Shown in pieces: positions 41,091 to 49,157 of a stretch of 64,000 bases of DNA. Origin of the DNA: Croceitalea dokdonensis DOKDO 023 (lineage in GTDB: Bacteria > Bacteroidota > Bacteroidia > Flavobacteriales > Flavobacteriaceae); assembly GCF_001306415.1 (NCBI RefSeq), contig NZ_LDJX01000004.1, forward strand, positions 285,501-349,500. The letters run 5' to 3'. Position 1 is the first letter of the stretch, and every line of letters starts with the position of its first letter. The notes beneath the pieces are model-generated. The model worked only from the letters and a program-made list of their open reading frames with translations, was not told where the DNA came from and made no database searches. The translations under genes were made by a program, and so were the position numbers.

Positions 41091-42278
41091 TTAATCCAAG
41101 ATTTCTGTAACCTGACCAGCACCAACGGTTCTACCACCTTCACGGATAGCGAAACGAAGACCTACACTAAGGGCAATAGGCTGAATCAAATCAACATTAA
41201 TGGTTAGGTTGTCACCAGGCATTACCATCTCCACACCATCAGGCAACCCAATGTTACCAGTAACATCCGTTGTCCTTACATAGAACTGTGGACGATAATT
41301 GTTATGGAACGGGGTGTGACGACCACCTTCTTCTTTTTTCAAGATATAGACCTCAGCCTTAAACTTGGCGTGTGGCTTTACGGAACCTGGCTTACAGATT
41401 ACCATACCTCTTTTGATGTCTGACTTTTCAATACCTCTTAGCAGAATACCTACGTTATCACCAGCTTCACCCCTATCAAGGATTTTACGGAACATTTCTA
41501 CACCAGTAATGGTGGAAGCTAACTTTTCCGCACCCATACCAATGATGTCTACAGCATCACCAGTATTGGCAACTCCTGTTTCTATACGTCCGGTAGCTAC
41601 CGTACCACGTCCAGTAATAGTAAATACATCTTCAACTGGCATTAGGAAGTCTTTATCAACATCCCTCTTTGGAAGTTCAATCCACTCATCAACAGCTTTC
41701 ATCAACTCCATAACGGTGTCAACCCATTTTTGTTCCCCGTTTAATGCACCAAGTGCAGAACCAGAAATCACAGGTCCATTATCACCGTCATACTCGTAAA
41801 ACGAAAGTAATTCCCTTACTTCCATTTCTACAAGCTCTAGTAGCTCTTCGTCATCAACCATGTCCACTTTATTCAAGAAAACAACAATTCTTGGAATACC
41901 AACTTGGCGTCCAAGAAGGATATGCTCCCTTGTTTGTGGCATAGGACCGTCAGTTGCAGCAACAACCAATATGGCACCGTCCATCTGAGCAGCACCGGTA
42001 ACCATGTTCTTTACGTAATCCGCGTGACCTGGACAGTCAACGTGGGCATAGTGACGGTTTTCTGTTTGGTACTCCACGTGTGAGGTGTTAATGGTAATAC
42101 CCCTTTCCTTTTCCTCAGGAGCATTATCAATTGAGTCAAAGCTTCTGAGCTCAGACAATCCTGCATTGGCCAATACGGTTGTAATAGCTGCAGTCAATGT
42201 GGTTTTACCGTGATCTACGTGTCCAATAGTACCAATATTTAAGTGCGGTTTGGAACGATCAAAAGTTTCCTTTGCCAT
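41091..42278 (-). CDS. tufA: Translation elongation factor Tu
   Basis: A 395-residue GTPase that delivers aminoacyl-tRNA to the ribosome. P-loop [10 protein letters not shown] (19-28), switch [14 protein letters not shown] (about 81-92) and NKVDM (about 136-140) are intact. Domains II and III follow, with the conserved C-terminal [15 protein letters not shown]. It is the single tuf gene in this window, downstream of four tRNA genes and upstream of tRNA-Trp and secE. Confidence 0.98.
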   Translation of the reverse strand: MAKETFDRSKPHLNIGTIGHVDHGKTTLTAAITTVLANAGLSELRSFDSIDNAPEEKERGITINTSHVEYQTENRHYAHVDCPGHADYVKNMVTGAAQMDGAILVVAATDGPMPQTREHILLGRQVGIPRIVVFLNKVDMVDDEELLELVEMEVRELLSFYEYDGDNGPVISGSALGALNGEQKWVDTVMELMKAVDEWIELPKRDVDKDFLMPVEDVFTITGRGTVATGRIETGVANTGDAVDIIGMGAEKLASTITGVEMFRKILDRGEAGDNVGILLRGIEKSDIKRGMVICKPGSVKPHAKFKAEVYILKKEEGGRHTPFHNNYRPQFYVRTTDVTGNIGLPDGVEMVMPGDNLTINVDLIQPIALSVGLRFAIREGGRTVGAGQVTEILD

Positions 42279-42392
42279 TTTAAAGTGATTTTAATCTTAG
42301 TTTATATTAGTGTACAAAATCGTTTATGAGTCTTTGATGCGATTTGAAATTTACACTGACCACTGGCAGCGGCGACCAAAAGGCCACGTTAA

Positions 42393-42566
42393 GAAAAACA
42401 AATCAATATATCAGTTTAACCCTATCTTTTTTTTGAGCCAATGACGAGATTTGAACTCCTGCCTGCCGGCAGGCAGGCGTGACCCCTAGGTCACTTCTAG
42501 AAAAACAAATCAACATATCAATGTTAACCCTATCTTTTTTTTGAGCCAATGACGAGATTTGAACTC
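42393..42566 (-). repeat. Direct duplication of the tRNA-Thr(GGT) 3' end and trailer
   Basis: A stretch of about 66 bases (42393-42458) repeats 42500-42566 with few changes. The right copy is the trailer and the last 23 bases of tRNA-Thr(GGT); the left copy is a detached tRNA fragment with its trailer. In the left copy the tRNA sequence continues as GTGACC (42479-42484), but a 20-base palindromic element (42459-42478) interrupts it. Confidence 0.9.
42458..42477. repeat. 20-base palindromic dispersed-type element
   Basis: CCTGCCTGCCGGCAGGCAGG is a perfect 20-base palindrome. Comparison with the intact tRNA-Thr (GAACTC-GTGACC) shows exactly 20 added bases at this spot. A second small inverted repeat (GTGACC CCTA GGTCAC, 42479-42494) follows. 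Confidence 0.85.
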
Positions 42567-42615
42567 GTGACCTCTTCCTTACCAAGGAAACGCTCTACCC
42601 CTGAGCTACACCGGC
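42544..42615 (-). tRNA. tRNA-Thr (GGT)
   Basis: A 72-base cloverleaf with acceptor GCCGGTG pairing CATTGGC (two G-U pairs), D-arm GCTCAGGGGTAGAGC, anticodon loop TTGGTAA and T-loop GTTCAAATC. It reads ACC/ACU threonine codons. CCA is not encoded. It is the last of the four tRNA genes upstream of tufA. Confidence 0.95.
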
Positions 42616-42679
42616 GTAAAGTGTTTAACATCTCTTCATACGTTAAAGGAAGAGATTCCTGCCTTCGCAGGAACTATTG

Positions 42680-42752
42680 AGCGGGAGACCGGGTTCGAAC
42701 CGGCGACATTCAGCTTGGAAGGCTGACGCTCTACCAACTGAGCTACTCCCGC
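42680..42752 (-). tRNA. tRNA-Gly (TCC)
   Basis: A 73-base cloverleaf with acceptor GCGGGAG/CTCCCGC, anticodon loop CTTCCAA with a 5-bp stem TCAGC/GCTGA, and T-loop GTTCGAACC. It reads GGA/GGG. It lies between tRNA-Tyr and tRNA-Thr(GGT), likely on one transcript. Confidence 0.96.
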
Positions 42753-42769
42753 AATAAAAATCCAATAAG

Positions 42770-42851
<82 letters not shown>

Positions 42852-42951
42852 ATTATTTTTACTTCAATAAAATATGAACTTTGAGGCCTTTGTTGCACGG
42901 TGAACGTATCTTTCAAAGACTTTTCTTTTTTAGCTTCAAAACTTTAACTAG

Positions 42952-43025
42952 AGCCGATGGAGGGACTCGAACCCACGACCTGCTGATTACAAATCAGCTG
43001 CTCTAGCCAGCTGAGCTACATCGGC
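42952..43025 (-). tRNA. tRNA-Thr (TGT)
   Basis: A 74-base cloverleaf with acceptor GCCGATG/CATCGGC, anticodon loop TTTGTAA with stem CTGAT/ATCAG, and T-loop GTTCGAGTC. It reads ACA/ACG. It is the first gene of the tRNA cluster, 100 bases before tRNA-Tyr. Confidence 0.96.
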
Positions 43026-43045
43026 TTTTCATTACTTTTTGACAC

Positions 43046-43072
43046 AAAAAAAGCCCGCTATTTCTAACGGAC
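43046..43072 (-). terminator. Intrinsic terminator after hpf
   Basis: On the minus strand GTCCGTTA-GAAA-TAGCGGGC forms an 8-bp stem (two G-U pairs) closed by a GAAA tetraloop and followed by seven T residues. It lies 53 bases after the hpf stop and about 20 bases before tRNA-Thr(TGT), so the tRNA cluster must have its own promoter or depend on read-through. Confidence 0.82.
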
Positions 43073-43125
43073 TGCAAATGTAAATATTTATTTTTTGAAT
43101 CAAAACAAATAACAGAAAATTTTAT

Positions 43126-43428
43126 CTAGGCGTGGGCCCTCATTTTTTCCTTCTTTTTTACGAGCTGTCTTTCCAAAGAACTACATGCTGAATCCACAGC
43201 CTCTTCAAAGGTTTTACATTGTTTCTTTACCACACAATAATCTCTGGGAATATGCACCTTTACCTCTACAATTTTATTTTCTTTTTCACTGGTATTTTCC
43301 ACCTTTAAATAGACATCGGCATTGATAACTTTATCATAAAAAGTTTCAAGTTTATCCATGCGGTTTTGAACAAAGTCCAATAATTTACCGTCGGCCACAA
43401 AATTTACAGACTGTGTATTTACCTTCAT
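43126..43428 (-). CDS. hpf: Ribosome hibernation-promoting factor / RaiA family, short form
   Basis: A 100-residue protein of the HPF/YfiA fold: VNTQSVNFVADGKLLDFVQN at the start, a central KVENTSEKENKIVEVKVHIP strand pair, and a basic C-terminus (KKKEKMRAHA). It lacks the C-terminal dimerisation extension of long HPF, so it matches the short form that binds the 30S decoding region in stationary phase. It follows the Xer recombinase gene by 49 bases. Confidence 0.88.
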   Translation of the reverse strand: MKVNTQSVNFVADGKLLDFVQNRMDKLETFYDKVINADVYLKVENTSEKENKIVEVKVHIPRDYCVVKKQCKTFEEAVDSACSSLERQLVKKKEKMRAHA

Positions 43429-43477
43429 ATGCTTAGGTTTTAGTTAGCCCCATAGGGCAAATTAGAAAATTATAACG

Positions 43478-44368
43478 TTATTCCTTACTTCTAGGATGTG
43501 CAGTTTGGTGCACCCGCTTAAGCTCGGATATGCTACTGTGGGTGTATACCTGTGTGGAAGCCAAACTTGCATGTCCCAATAATTCTTTTACGGCATTTAA
43601 ATCTGCCCCCTTTCCCAACAAATGTGTGGCAAAGGTGTGCCTTAAAATATGAGGGCTCTTTTTTACCTTTACAGATGCTAACCCAAGATACTTATTTATA
43701 ACCCTGTAAACAAGGGTTTCGTATATTTTATGACCGTTTTTTGTTAATAGAAGAAAAGCATCATTTTCAATAAAGCCCAAGGAATTACGATGCAAAAGAT
43801 AATCGTTTAGCGTATTTTTTAATTGGGATAGTATAGGCAAGTAGCGTTCCTTATTTCGCTTACCCAATACCTTGATAGTGTTATTGGCCAAATCTACATC
43901 AGCACATTTTAAGTTAACCAGTTCTGCACGTCTTATTCCTGTGGCGTACAGTAACTCTATCACCAAGCGGTCCCTATATCCTTCAAAATCCTTTTCAAAA
44001 GGCAAGCTGGCCAACACCGTCTCCATTTCGGCGACAGAAAAGGGAATTTCTATTTTTCTTTCAACTTTAAGCGCACGATGTTTCCCCAAAGGATTATGAT
44101 CGATCACATTTGATTTTTGTAAAAACCTGTAATATGCCTTTAATGCACTTATTTTTCTGTTGACCGTTCTATTACTGACTCCTTTGCCCACTAAGAATAC
44201 GATCCAATCACGTACTAAAGGATAAGCGACGTTTTCCAACAGTTGGCCATCATGATGTTGCGCTAAGAATGCGCTAAACTCTTCTATATCCGTTTGGTAA
44301 GCTGCAACGGTATGCCCAGAATAATTCTTTTCTTTGGAAAGGTAGGATAAAAATGCGTTTTTGGACAT
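43478..44368 (-). CDS. Tyrosine recombinase XerC/XerD family
   Basis: A 296-residue site-specific recombinase. The N-terminal SAM-like core-binding domain covers about 1-90 (FLSYLSKEKNYSGHTVAAYQ). The catalytic domain contains TGIRRAELVNL, with the first catalytic Arg near residue 150, HILRHTFATHLLGKGADL, and the GHASLASTQVYTHSS segment holding the nucleophilic tyrosine. The length and its lone housekeeping position next to hpf and rpsU fit the chromosomal dimer-resolution enzyme rather than an integrase. I cannot separate XerC from XerD by sight. The start is ATG 44368; a TTG at 44374 is less likely. A -7 box ends three bases before the ATG. Confidence 0.93.
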   Translation of the reverse strand: MSKNAFLSYLSKEKNYSGHTVAAYQTDIEEFSAFLAQHHDGQLLENVAYPLVRDWIVFLVGKGVSNRTVNRKISALKAYYRFLQKSNVIDHNPLGKHRALKVERKIEIPFSVAEMETVLASLPFEKDFEGYRDRLVIELLYATGIRRAELVNLKCADVDLANNTIKVLGKRNKERYLPILSQLKNTLNDYLLHRNSLGFIENDAFLLLTKNGHKIYETLVYRVINKYLGLASVKVKKSPHILRHTFATHLLGKGADLNAVKELLGHASLASTQVYTHSSISELKRVHQTAHPRSKE

Positions 44369-44371
44369 ACT

Positions 44372-44379
44372 CAAATGTA
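44372..44379 (-). promoter_or_regulatory. -7 element immediately before the Xer recombinase start
   Basis: TACATTTG on the minus strand is followed by AGT and the ATG at 44368, which would give a leaderless or nearly leaderless message. No TTG is seen at -33. Confidence 0.35.
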
Positions 44380-44507
44380 ACCAAATTCCAAGAAATGGGA
44401 TACTTGGGTATTTTTTGGGATATCATAATAAAAATCTAAAGCTAAACCCTTTAATAGCAACAAAAAAGACCACGATACAGTAGTCGAATGAGGAAAGGTA
44501 AAAACAT

Positions 44508-44542
44508 AAAAAATCCCGTTTCCATGGAAACGGGATTTTTTT
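44508..44542 (-). terminator. Intrinsic terminator after rpsU
   Basis: AAATCCCGTTTCCA and TGGAAACGGGATTT form a perfect palindrome flanked by A and T runs, 19 bases past the rpsU stop. The T run exists on both strands, so it could work both ways. Confidence 0.85.
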
Positions 44543-44560
44543 ATATCTCTAGAAAAGGGT

Positions 44561-44755
44561 TTAAATCTCCTCTTTATCCCTAAGGCCTTGAATATATTCT
44601 GCCTTTTGGATTTCAGCCCTTCGCTTTACAGAGGGTTTGGTAAACTGTTGCCGCTTGCGCAATTGGCGCATGGTTCCTGTTTTGTCAAACTTACGTTTAA
44701 AACGCTTTAAAGCCCTATCGATGTTCTCTCCTTCTTTAACTGGTATTATTAACAT
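44561..44755 (-). CDS. rpsU: 30S ribosomal protein S21
   Basis: A 64-residue basic protein with LIIPVKEGENIDRALKRFKR at the start and the Arg-rich helices RQLRKRQQFTKPSVKRRAEI. In Bacteroidetes, S21 together with S18 and S6 is tied to how the ribosome holds back its anti-SD sequence. It has its own terminator and a promoter candidate (44817-44850), so it is monocistronic. Confidence 0.95.
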   Translation of the reverse strand: MLIIPVKEGENIDRALKRFKRKFDKTGTMRQLRKRQQFTKPSVKRRAEIQKAEYIQGLRDKEEI

Positions 44756-44816
44756 TGGCTACAACCTCCTCTCTTTAAGTTTTTATTTTCCCGTTATTTA
44801 CAGGCGTGCAAATATA

Positions 44817-44850
44817 CAAATCTATTCCGTTTTTAAAAGTGGATAAGCAA
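44817..44850 (-). promoter_or_regulatory. Candidate promoter of rpsU
   Basis: On the minus strand TTG (44850-44848), 23 bases and TAGATTTG (44824-44817) fit the consensus at the long spacing limit. A second -7-like box, TATATTTG (44816-44809), follows at once. The leader would be about 50-55 bases. Confidence 0.4.
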
Positions 44851-44866
44851 AATAAAATTTATCCTT

Positions 44867-46033
44867 TTACCTTGGGACTTTATATTCCTTTTTATCAATA
44901 ATGATTTTGGCAACGATTTCCCTTAAAATTTCTGAGGTGCCGCCACCAATTGGTCCCAATCTACTGTCTCTTAACATTCGTGCAAGTGGATAGTCTTCTA
45001 TGTAACCGTAACCACCCAAAAACTGCAAACAATTGTAGATGACCTCATCTGCTATCTTGGTGGACTTTAATTTGGAAATTGTGGCCTCTTTTACCGCATA
45101 CTCGCCACGGTCCAATTTGCCCACTACGGCATAATTGTATTGCTTGCACATATCTACATCCGCATACATATCTACCAAACGGTGTCTTAATGCCTGGTAT
45201 TGGTCTATGGTTTTACCAAAAGCTTCCCGCTCTGACATGTATTGTAAGGTATACTCTAAGGCAAACTCTGCCCTTGCATGTGCGTTTACCCCCATAATCA
45301 AACGTTCTAGGGCAAAAGCTTCCATGATAAATGTGAATCCTACCCCTTCCTCGCCCAAAAGATTTTCTATGGGGACCTTTACGTTATCAAAAGCCAACTC
45401 CGCGGTATCCGAGGCGCGCCAGCCCAACTTGTTCAATTTGTTCGCGGTAACCCCCGCTGCGTGCCTATCCACAATAAACAGGCTAATTCCCTTGTTTCCA
45501 ACATGTACATCAGTCTTGGCAGCCAGAATAATGTAATCTCCATACACCCCGTTTGTGATAAAGGTCTTGGAGCCATTTATAACGTAATGGTCACCTTTAC
45601 GCTCAGCAGTGGTTCTCATACCAGCTACATTGCTCCCGCCAAAGGGTTCAGTTACACCTAAACAGCCAACTTTATCGCCATGCACACTGGGAATCAAATA
45701 GGCTTGCTTCTGGCTTTCATTTGCATTTTTGTTCAAATGGGTCATGGCCAAATAAACATGGGCCCAAATAGCTGCGGCAAAACCACCGGAATTGATACGT
45801 TGTAATTCTTCCAAGAGGATCACCGTGTAGAATAAGTCTAGCCCTAGACCATCATGCTCCTCTGGAGTGGATAGTCCAAAGTATCCCATCTCGGCAAACT
45901 TCTTCCAAATAAAACGTTCTATGGTCCCAGTTTCTTCCCACTTATCTATATGTGGAACCACTTCTTTTTGTAAAAAATCCCTTAAGCTTTCGCGGAAAAG
46001 TTGATGTTCTTCAGTGAAGTACATGCTCGTCAT
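44867..46033 (-). CDS. Acyl-CoA dehydrogenase
   Basis: A 388-residue flavoenzyme. N-terminal helical domain (MYFTEEHQLFRESLRDFL), a middle beta domain with the FAD/substrate motif GCLGVTEPFGGSNVAGM (about 124-140), and a C-terminal helical domain. RLIMGVNAHARAEFALEY and the closing GPIGGGTSEILREIVAKII are typical, the last marking the FAD and base region. It oxidises an acyl-CoA thioester, passing electrons to ETF; chain-length preference cannot be read by eye. ATG 46033 or the one at 46024 could start it. A -7 box lies at 46060-46053, inside the 3' end of the upstream HhH gene. Confidence 0.9.
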   Translation of the reverse strand: MTSMYFTEEHQLFRESLRDFLQKEVVPHIDKWEETGTIERFIWKKFAEMGYFGLSTPEEHDGLGLDLFYTVILLEELQRINSGGFAAAIWAHVYLAMTHLNKNANESQKQAYLIPSVHGDKVGCLGVTEPFGGSNVAGMRTTAERKGDHYVINGSKTFITNGVYGDYIILAAKTDVHVGNKGISLFIVDRHAAGVTANKLNKLGWRASDTAELAFDNVKVPIENLLGEEGVGFTFIMEAFALERLIMGVNAHARAEFALEYTLQYMSEREAFGKTIDQYQALRHRLVDMYADVDMCKQYNYAVVGKLDRGEYAVKEATISKLKSTKIADEVIYNCLQFLGGYGYIEDYPLARMLRDSRLGPIGGGTSEILREIVAKIIIDKKEYKVPR

Positions 46034-46043
46034 ACTGCATTGT

Positions 46044-46907
46044 TTAGAGTGACAAATATAATGCTATTCTATCTATTTTGTTTATCGGTATACCAATATT
46101 GTTAAACAAATCTTCCAGCGAGTCAATCTTGCCCTTGGCATAACGATATGCGGCTATCTTCCTTGCCTTGGACTTACCGAAATAGACAAAATCTGACATT
46201 TCTTCTTCTGAGGCCTCATTAAGGTTTAAGACCGGACCTTGATGTTTACTTTGAATTTGAAAACCCTTTCTTATTTCTTTTACGACCGTACTATCCAATC
46301 CATAAACATCATAGAGCAAATCCAAATGTCTAAACCCTCCTAAGCGATCCCTGAATCTTAGGATTCTGGCAGCGAGGGTTTCACCAATACCTCTTATCAT
46401 TTTCAGATCTTCTTGAGTTGCTGAATTAATGTCCTTGATTTGATTGTTCCCTTTGGTTTTGTTTTTTGAGGCATGGTTGGATGATTTATTGGTCACCCAT
46501 TCCGGAAATTTAAAGTTTGGGGCCAAAACTGAGAGTAAGGAATCTGAAATCAAGGTTACCTTCTGAAATTCAGATGCCGAGTTAACAAAACTACCCGTCT
46601 TTCTAAATTGATGAAGCCTATCAATTTCGTCAATGGACATTCCTAGCATATACCCTTTATAATCGCTAATGTAATTGGGGTTGAATGGATAGTTATTGCT
46701 GATTTTTTCTTTTTTCTTTATCGATATTAAACTATCGACTCGTGCCTGTTCAACCGTATCCACCACCACGGTGGCAAATGGCGAACGTACGAAACGTTTT
46801 CTGTACAAATAAAGAGCAAAAACCAGGATTACTATAAGGAGCAACAAAAAGAAAATCCCACTCCGTTCTTGTTTGTTGAAACGAAAGTGGGACCAAAACT
46901 TATCCAT
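46044..46907 (-). CDS. Membrane-anchored helix-hairpin-helix (ComEA-like) protein
   Basis: A 287-residue protein. One membrane segment near residues 18-35 follows a basic N-terminus (MDKFWSHFRFNKQERSG). Later, DINSATQEDLKMIRGIGETL (about 160-179) and LNEASEEEMSDFVYFGKSKA (about 229-248) form two helix-hairpin-helix units of the ComEA type, which bind DNA backbone. The region 60-110 contains a further degenerate HhH. It might act in DNA uptake or at the envelope; the role is not shown. It lies 14 bases after the symporter gene. Confidence 0.8.
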   Translation of the reverse strand: MDKFWSHFRFNKQERSGIFFLLLLIVILVFALYLYRKRFVRSPFATVVVDTVEQARVDSLISIKKKEKISNNYPFNPNYISDYKGYMLGMSIDEIDRLHQFRKTGSFVNSASEFQKVTLISDSLLSVLAPNFKFPEWVTNKSSNHASKNKTKGNNQIKDINSATQEDLKMIRGIGETLAARILRFRDRLGGFRHLDLLYDVYGLDSTVVKEIRKGFQIQSKHQGPVLNLNEASEEEMSDFVYFGKSKARKIAAYRYAKGKIDSLEDLFNNIGIPINKIDRIALYLSL

Positions 46908-46921
46908 AGTGTCCTAAGCTG

Positions 46922-48991
46922 TTATTCGGCAGCCTGTTGTTTCTTGAATAATTGATTGCTCTTGAGCTTCCTTAGGTACTCTCGTAAATCTCCGCGTACC
47001 TCGCCAGACATGATATACAAGCCAATAATGTTGGGGAAGGACATGGCTAAAATCATCATATCAGAGAAATCGAGAACAGCGCCCAAACTTACGGAGGCAC
47101 CCACCACAACAAACACCAAGAACACCATTTTATAAATAAACTCTGTTCTTTTACTTTTTCCAAACAAATAGGTCCAGGCCCGCATTCCGTAATAAGACCA
47201 AGAAATCATGGTGGAGAAGGCAAACAAAAACACTGCAAGTGCAAGCACGTAAGGGAACCATGAAATTTGGCTAGCGAAGGCATCAGAGGTTAACTGTGCA
47301 CCCGCCATACCCTCTACCTCGTGCATTCCAGTAAAAATTAATACCAATGCAGTGAGGGTGCAGACTACTACGGTATCTATAAATGGTTCCAATAAGGCTA
47401 CAAAACCCTCGGAAGGAGGATGATTGGTCTTGGCCGTACTATGGGCAATTGCCGCAGACCCCACCCCTGCCTCATTGGAAAATGCCGCACGTTGAAAACC
47501 AACCACCAGAACACCTATGATACCGCCTTTTAGGGCAGAGGGACTAAAAGCACCATCGATAATCGCTGAAAAGGCAGGACCAATATTTTGAATGTTCATA
47601 ATAATAACCGCCAAAGCCGCAACAATATAAATGGAGGCCATAATCGGAACAACCCGGCCGGTGACCTTTGCAATACTGTTAATACCGCCAATAATGACCA
47701 CTCCAACCAAAATAGCGGTGATGACCCCAAACCAAAATCCATTTCCCTCCAAAACGGGGAACTGGCCCGCCAACTGCTCAAAGGATTGATTGGCTTGGAA
47801 CATATTACCACCACCAAAGGAGGCCCCCACGGCAAGAACTGCAAATAGGCCGGCCAAAACTTTTCCAAAGCCTTTCATGTTCCTTTTTTCCAAACCATAC
47901 CGCAAATAGTTCATTGGGCCACCAAAAACACGTCCGTCAGGTAATATATCTCGATATTTTACACCTAAGGTACATTCTACAAATTTGGAAGACATTCCCA
48001 ATAACCCACAAACGATCATCCAAAATGTTGCTCCGGCACCACCAAGGGAAACCGCTACTGCAACACCGGCTATATTTCCCAATCCTACAGTTCCGGACAC
48101 GGCGGTGGCCAATGCTTGGAAGTGGGTTACCTGCCCTGGCGCTTCTGGATCGTCATATTTACCCTTGGCCAAATCAATGGAATGTTTGAATCCCCTGATA
48201 TTGATAAAGCCCATTCTAATAGTGAAAAAAGTGGCACCCAACACCAACCATATCACAATAAATGGAATATCCTTGGTCACTGGGTCCCCATTGGGGTGGG
48301 TAATTACCTCCGGTTCATCATAAACAATTTCTGCAAAAAAATGTGCCCCTTGTTCAATCACGTCCTCCGGATTATTGGAATCGTATATCACATTCCCTTC
48401 CTTGGTTAAGTGATTCAAGACTCCCTTAGCGGAGGAGGTTATGGTAACATCTGCACTTTTAGCGTTGGATAGCACAGCAATGGCATCCCCCTTTTTAACC
48501 TTTGCCCCCGCTTTCTTTAACCACTTTTTTAAAACGTAGGCATTTTCCACATCGGGAGACCAATTGGGTATGGCTATTCTTTTGACATCTGCGTAGGCTA
48601 CCGGATCATAAATCCCAATAGCTGCAAAAGGGTCCCAAAACAGAACCGAGCCCAGGGCGCTAACGGCGGGAGTCATAGTACCATTAAAGACCTCCGTAAT
48701 GGCCTCCGTTTTTACCTTAAAGACTTTGGTTACACTTTCCCCATTGGCATCGGTAACGACCACATTATAGGGAATACCTTCTACCAGTCCCGTAGCTTTG
48801 TTTGAACGAAGCGAAGTCTGCTGATTGCTCCATTTGTAAGTGTAGGGCTCCACACCACCTTCTACCTGCACCTCAATAACGCCATCGTTGATGTTACTAG
48901 ATGGGTTTAGTGTTTTCCCGGTAACCGTTAAACTCTGGGAAACCAAAAAGGAACTAAAGAATACTGCAAATACCGTTAAAAAGAATTTCAT
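46922..48991 (-). CDS. Alanine/glycine:cation symporter with SprB-like and lipoyl-like N-terminal domains
   Basis: A 689-residue protein. Residues 1-18 form a signal peptide. Residues about 25-95 resemble a SprB/PKD-type repeat (VEGGVEPYTYKWSNQ, YNVVVTDANGES). Residues about 150-225 resemble a biotinyl/lipoyl domain (KKGDAIAVLSNAKSADV, GVLNHLTKEGNVI). Residues about 245-680 are the AGCS transporter with about ten membrane segments and the family motifs GLGNIAGVAVAVSLGGAG and FSNEAGVGSAAIAH. The transporter moves alanine or glycine with Na+. The N-terminal 230 residues are not part of the standard family (about 450-500 residues) and should lie in the periplasm. A lysine (NAKSA) falls where the modified lysine of lipoyl domains sits. 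Confidence 0.87.
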   Translation of the reverse strand: MKFFLTVFAVFFSSFLVSQSLTVTGKTLNPSSNINDGVIEVQVEGGVEPYTYKWSNQQTSLRSNKATGLVEGIPYNVVVTDANGESVTKVFKVKTEAITEVFNGTMTPAVSALGSVLFWDPFAAIGIYDPVAYADVKRIAIPNWSPDVENAYVLKKWLKKAGAKVKKGDAIAVLSNAKSADVTITSSAKGVLNHLTKEGNVIYDSNNPEDVIEQGAHFFAEIVYDEPEVITHPNGDPVTKDIPFIVIWLVLGATFFTIRMGFINIRGFKHSIDLAKGKYDDPEAPGQVTHFQALATAVSGTVGLGNIAGVAVAVSLGGAGATFWMIVCGLLGMSSKFVECTLGVKYRDILPDGRVFGGPMNYLRYGLEKRNMKGFGKVLAGLFAVLAVGASFGGGNMFQANQSFEQLAGQFPVLEGNGFWFGVITAILVGVVIIGGINSIAKVTGRVVPIMASIYIVAALAVIIMNIQNIGPAFSAIIDGAFSPSALKGGIIGVLVVGFQRAAFSNEAGVGSAAIAHSTAKTNHPPSEGFVALLEPFIDTVVVCTLTALVLIFTGMHEVEGMAGAQLTSDAFASQISWFPYVLALAVFLFAFSTMISWSYYGMRAWTYLFGKSKRTEFIYKMVFLVFVVVGASVSLGAVLDFSDMMILAMSFPNIIGLYIMSGEVRGDLREYLRKLKSNQLFKKQQAAE

Positions 48992-49157
48992 TCTTATATT
49001 TTAGTTAGTTGATAAGTTGACAATATCTTAAAAAAAACTATCGGAATCAAATTTATGCCAACAATTGGGACAACCAGGCCAGCAACTTATTTACCTTAAA
49101 TCTCTACCGCTTTGATGATTTCTGGAACGGACTGGAGGTAAGCATGTAAATCCGCTG

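Noticed and set aside
40750-42566. An integrated island bounded by tRNA-derived attachment sites
   Set aside because: The duplicated tRNA pieces lie within 40-170 bases of their tRNAs and nothing foreign lies between; the genes around are core (tufA, secE). The nearby Xer gene has the features of the chromosomal enzyme.
42403-42585. A 60-codon minus-strand frame across the tRNA-Thr fragment
   Set aside because: It is the translation of the duplicated tRNA 3' end, the palindrome and the trailer; not a protein gene.
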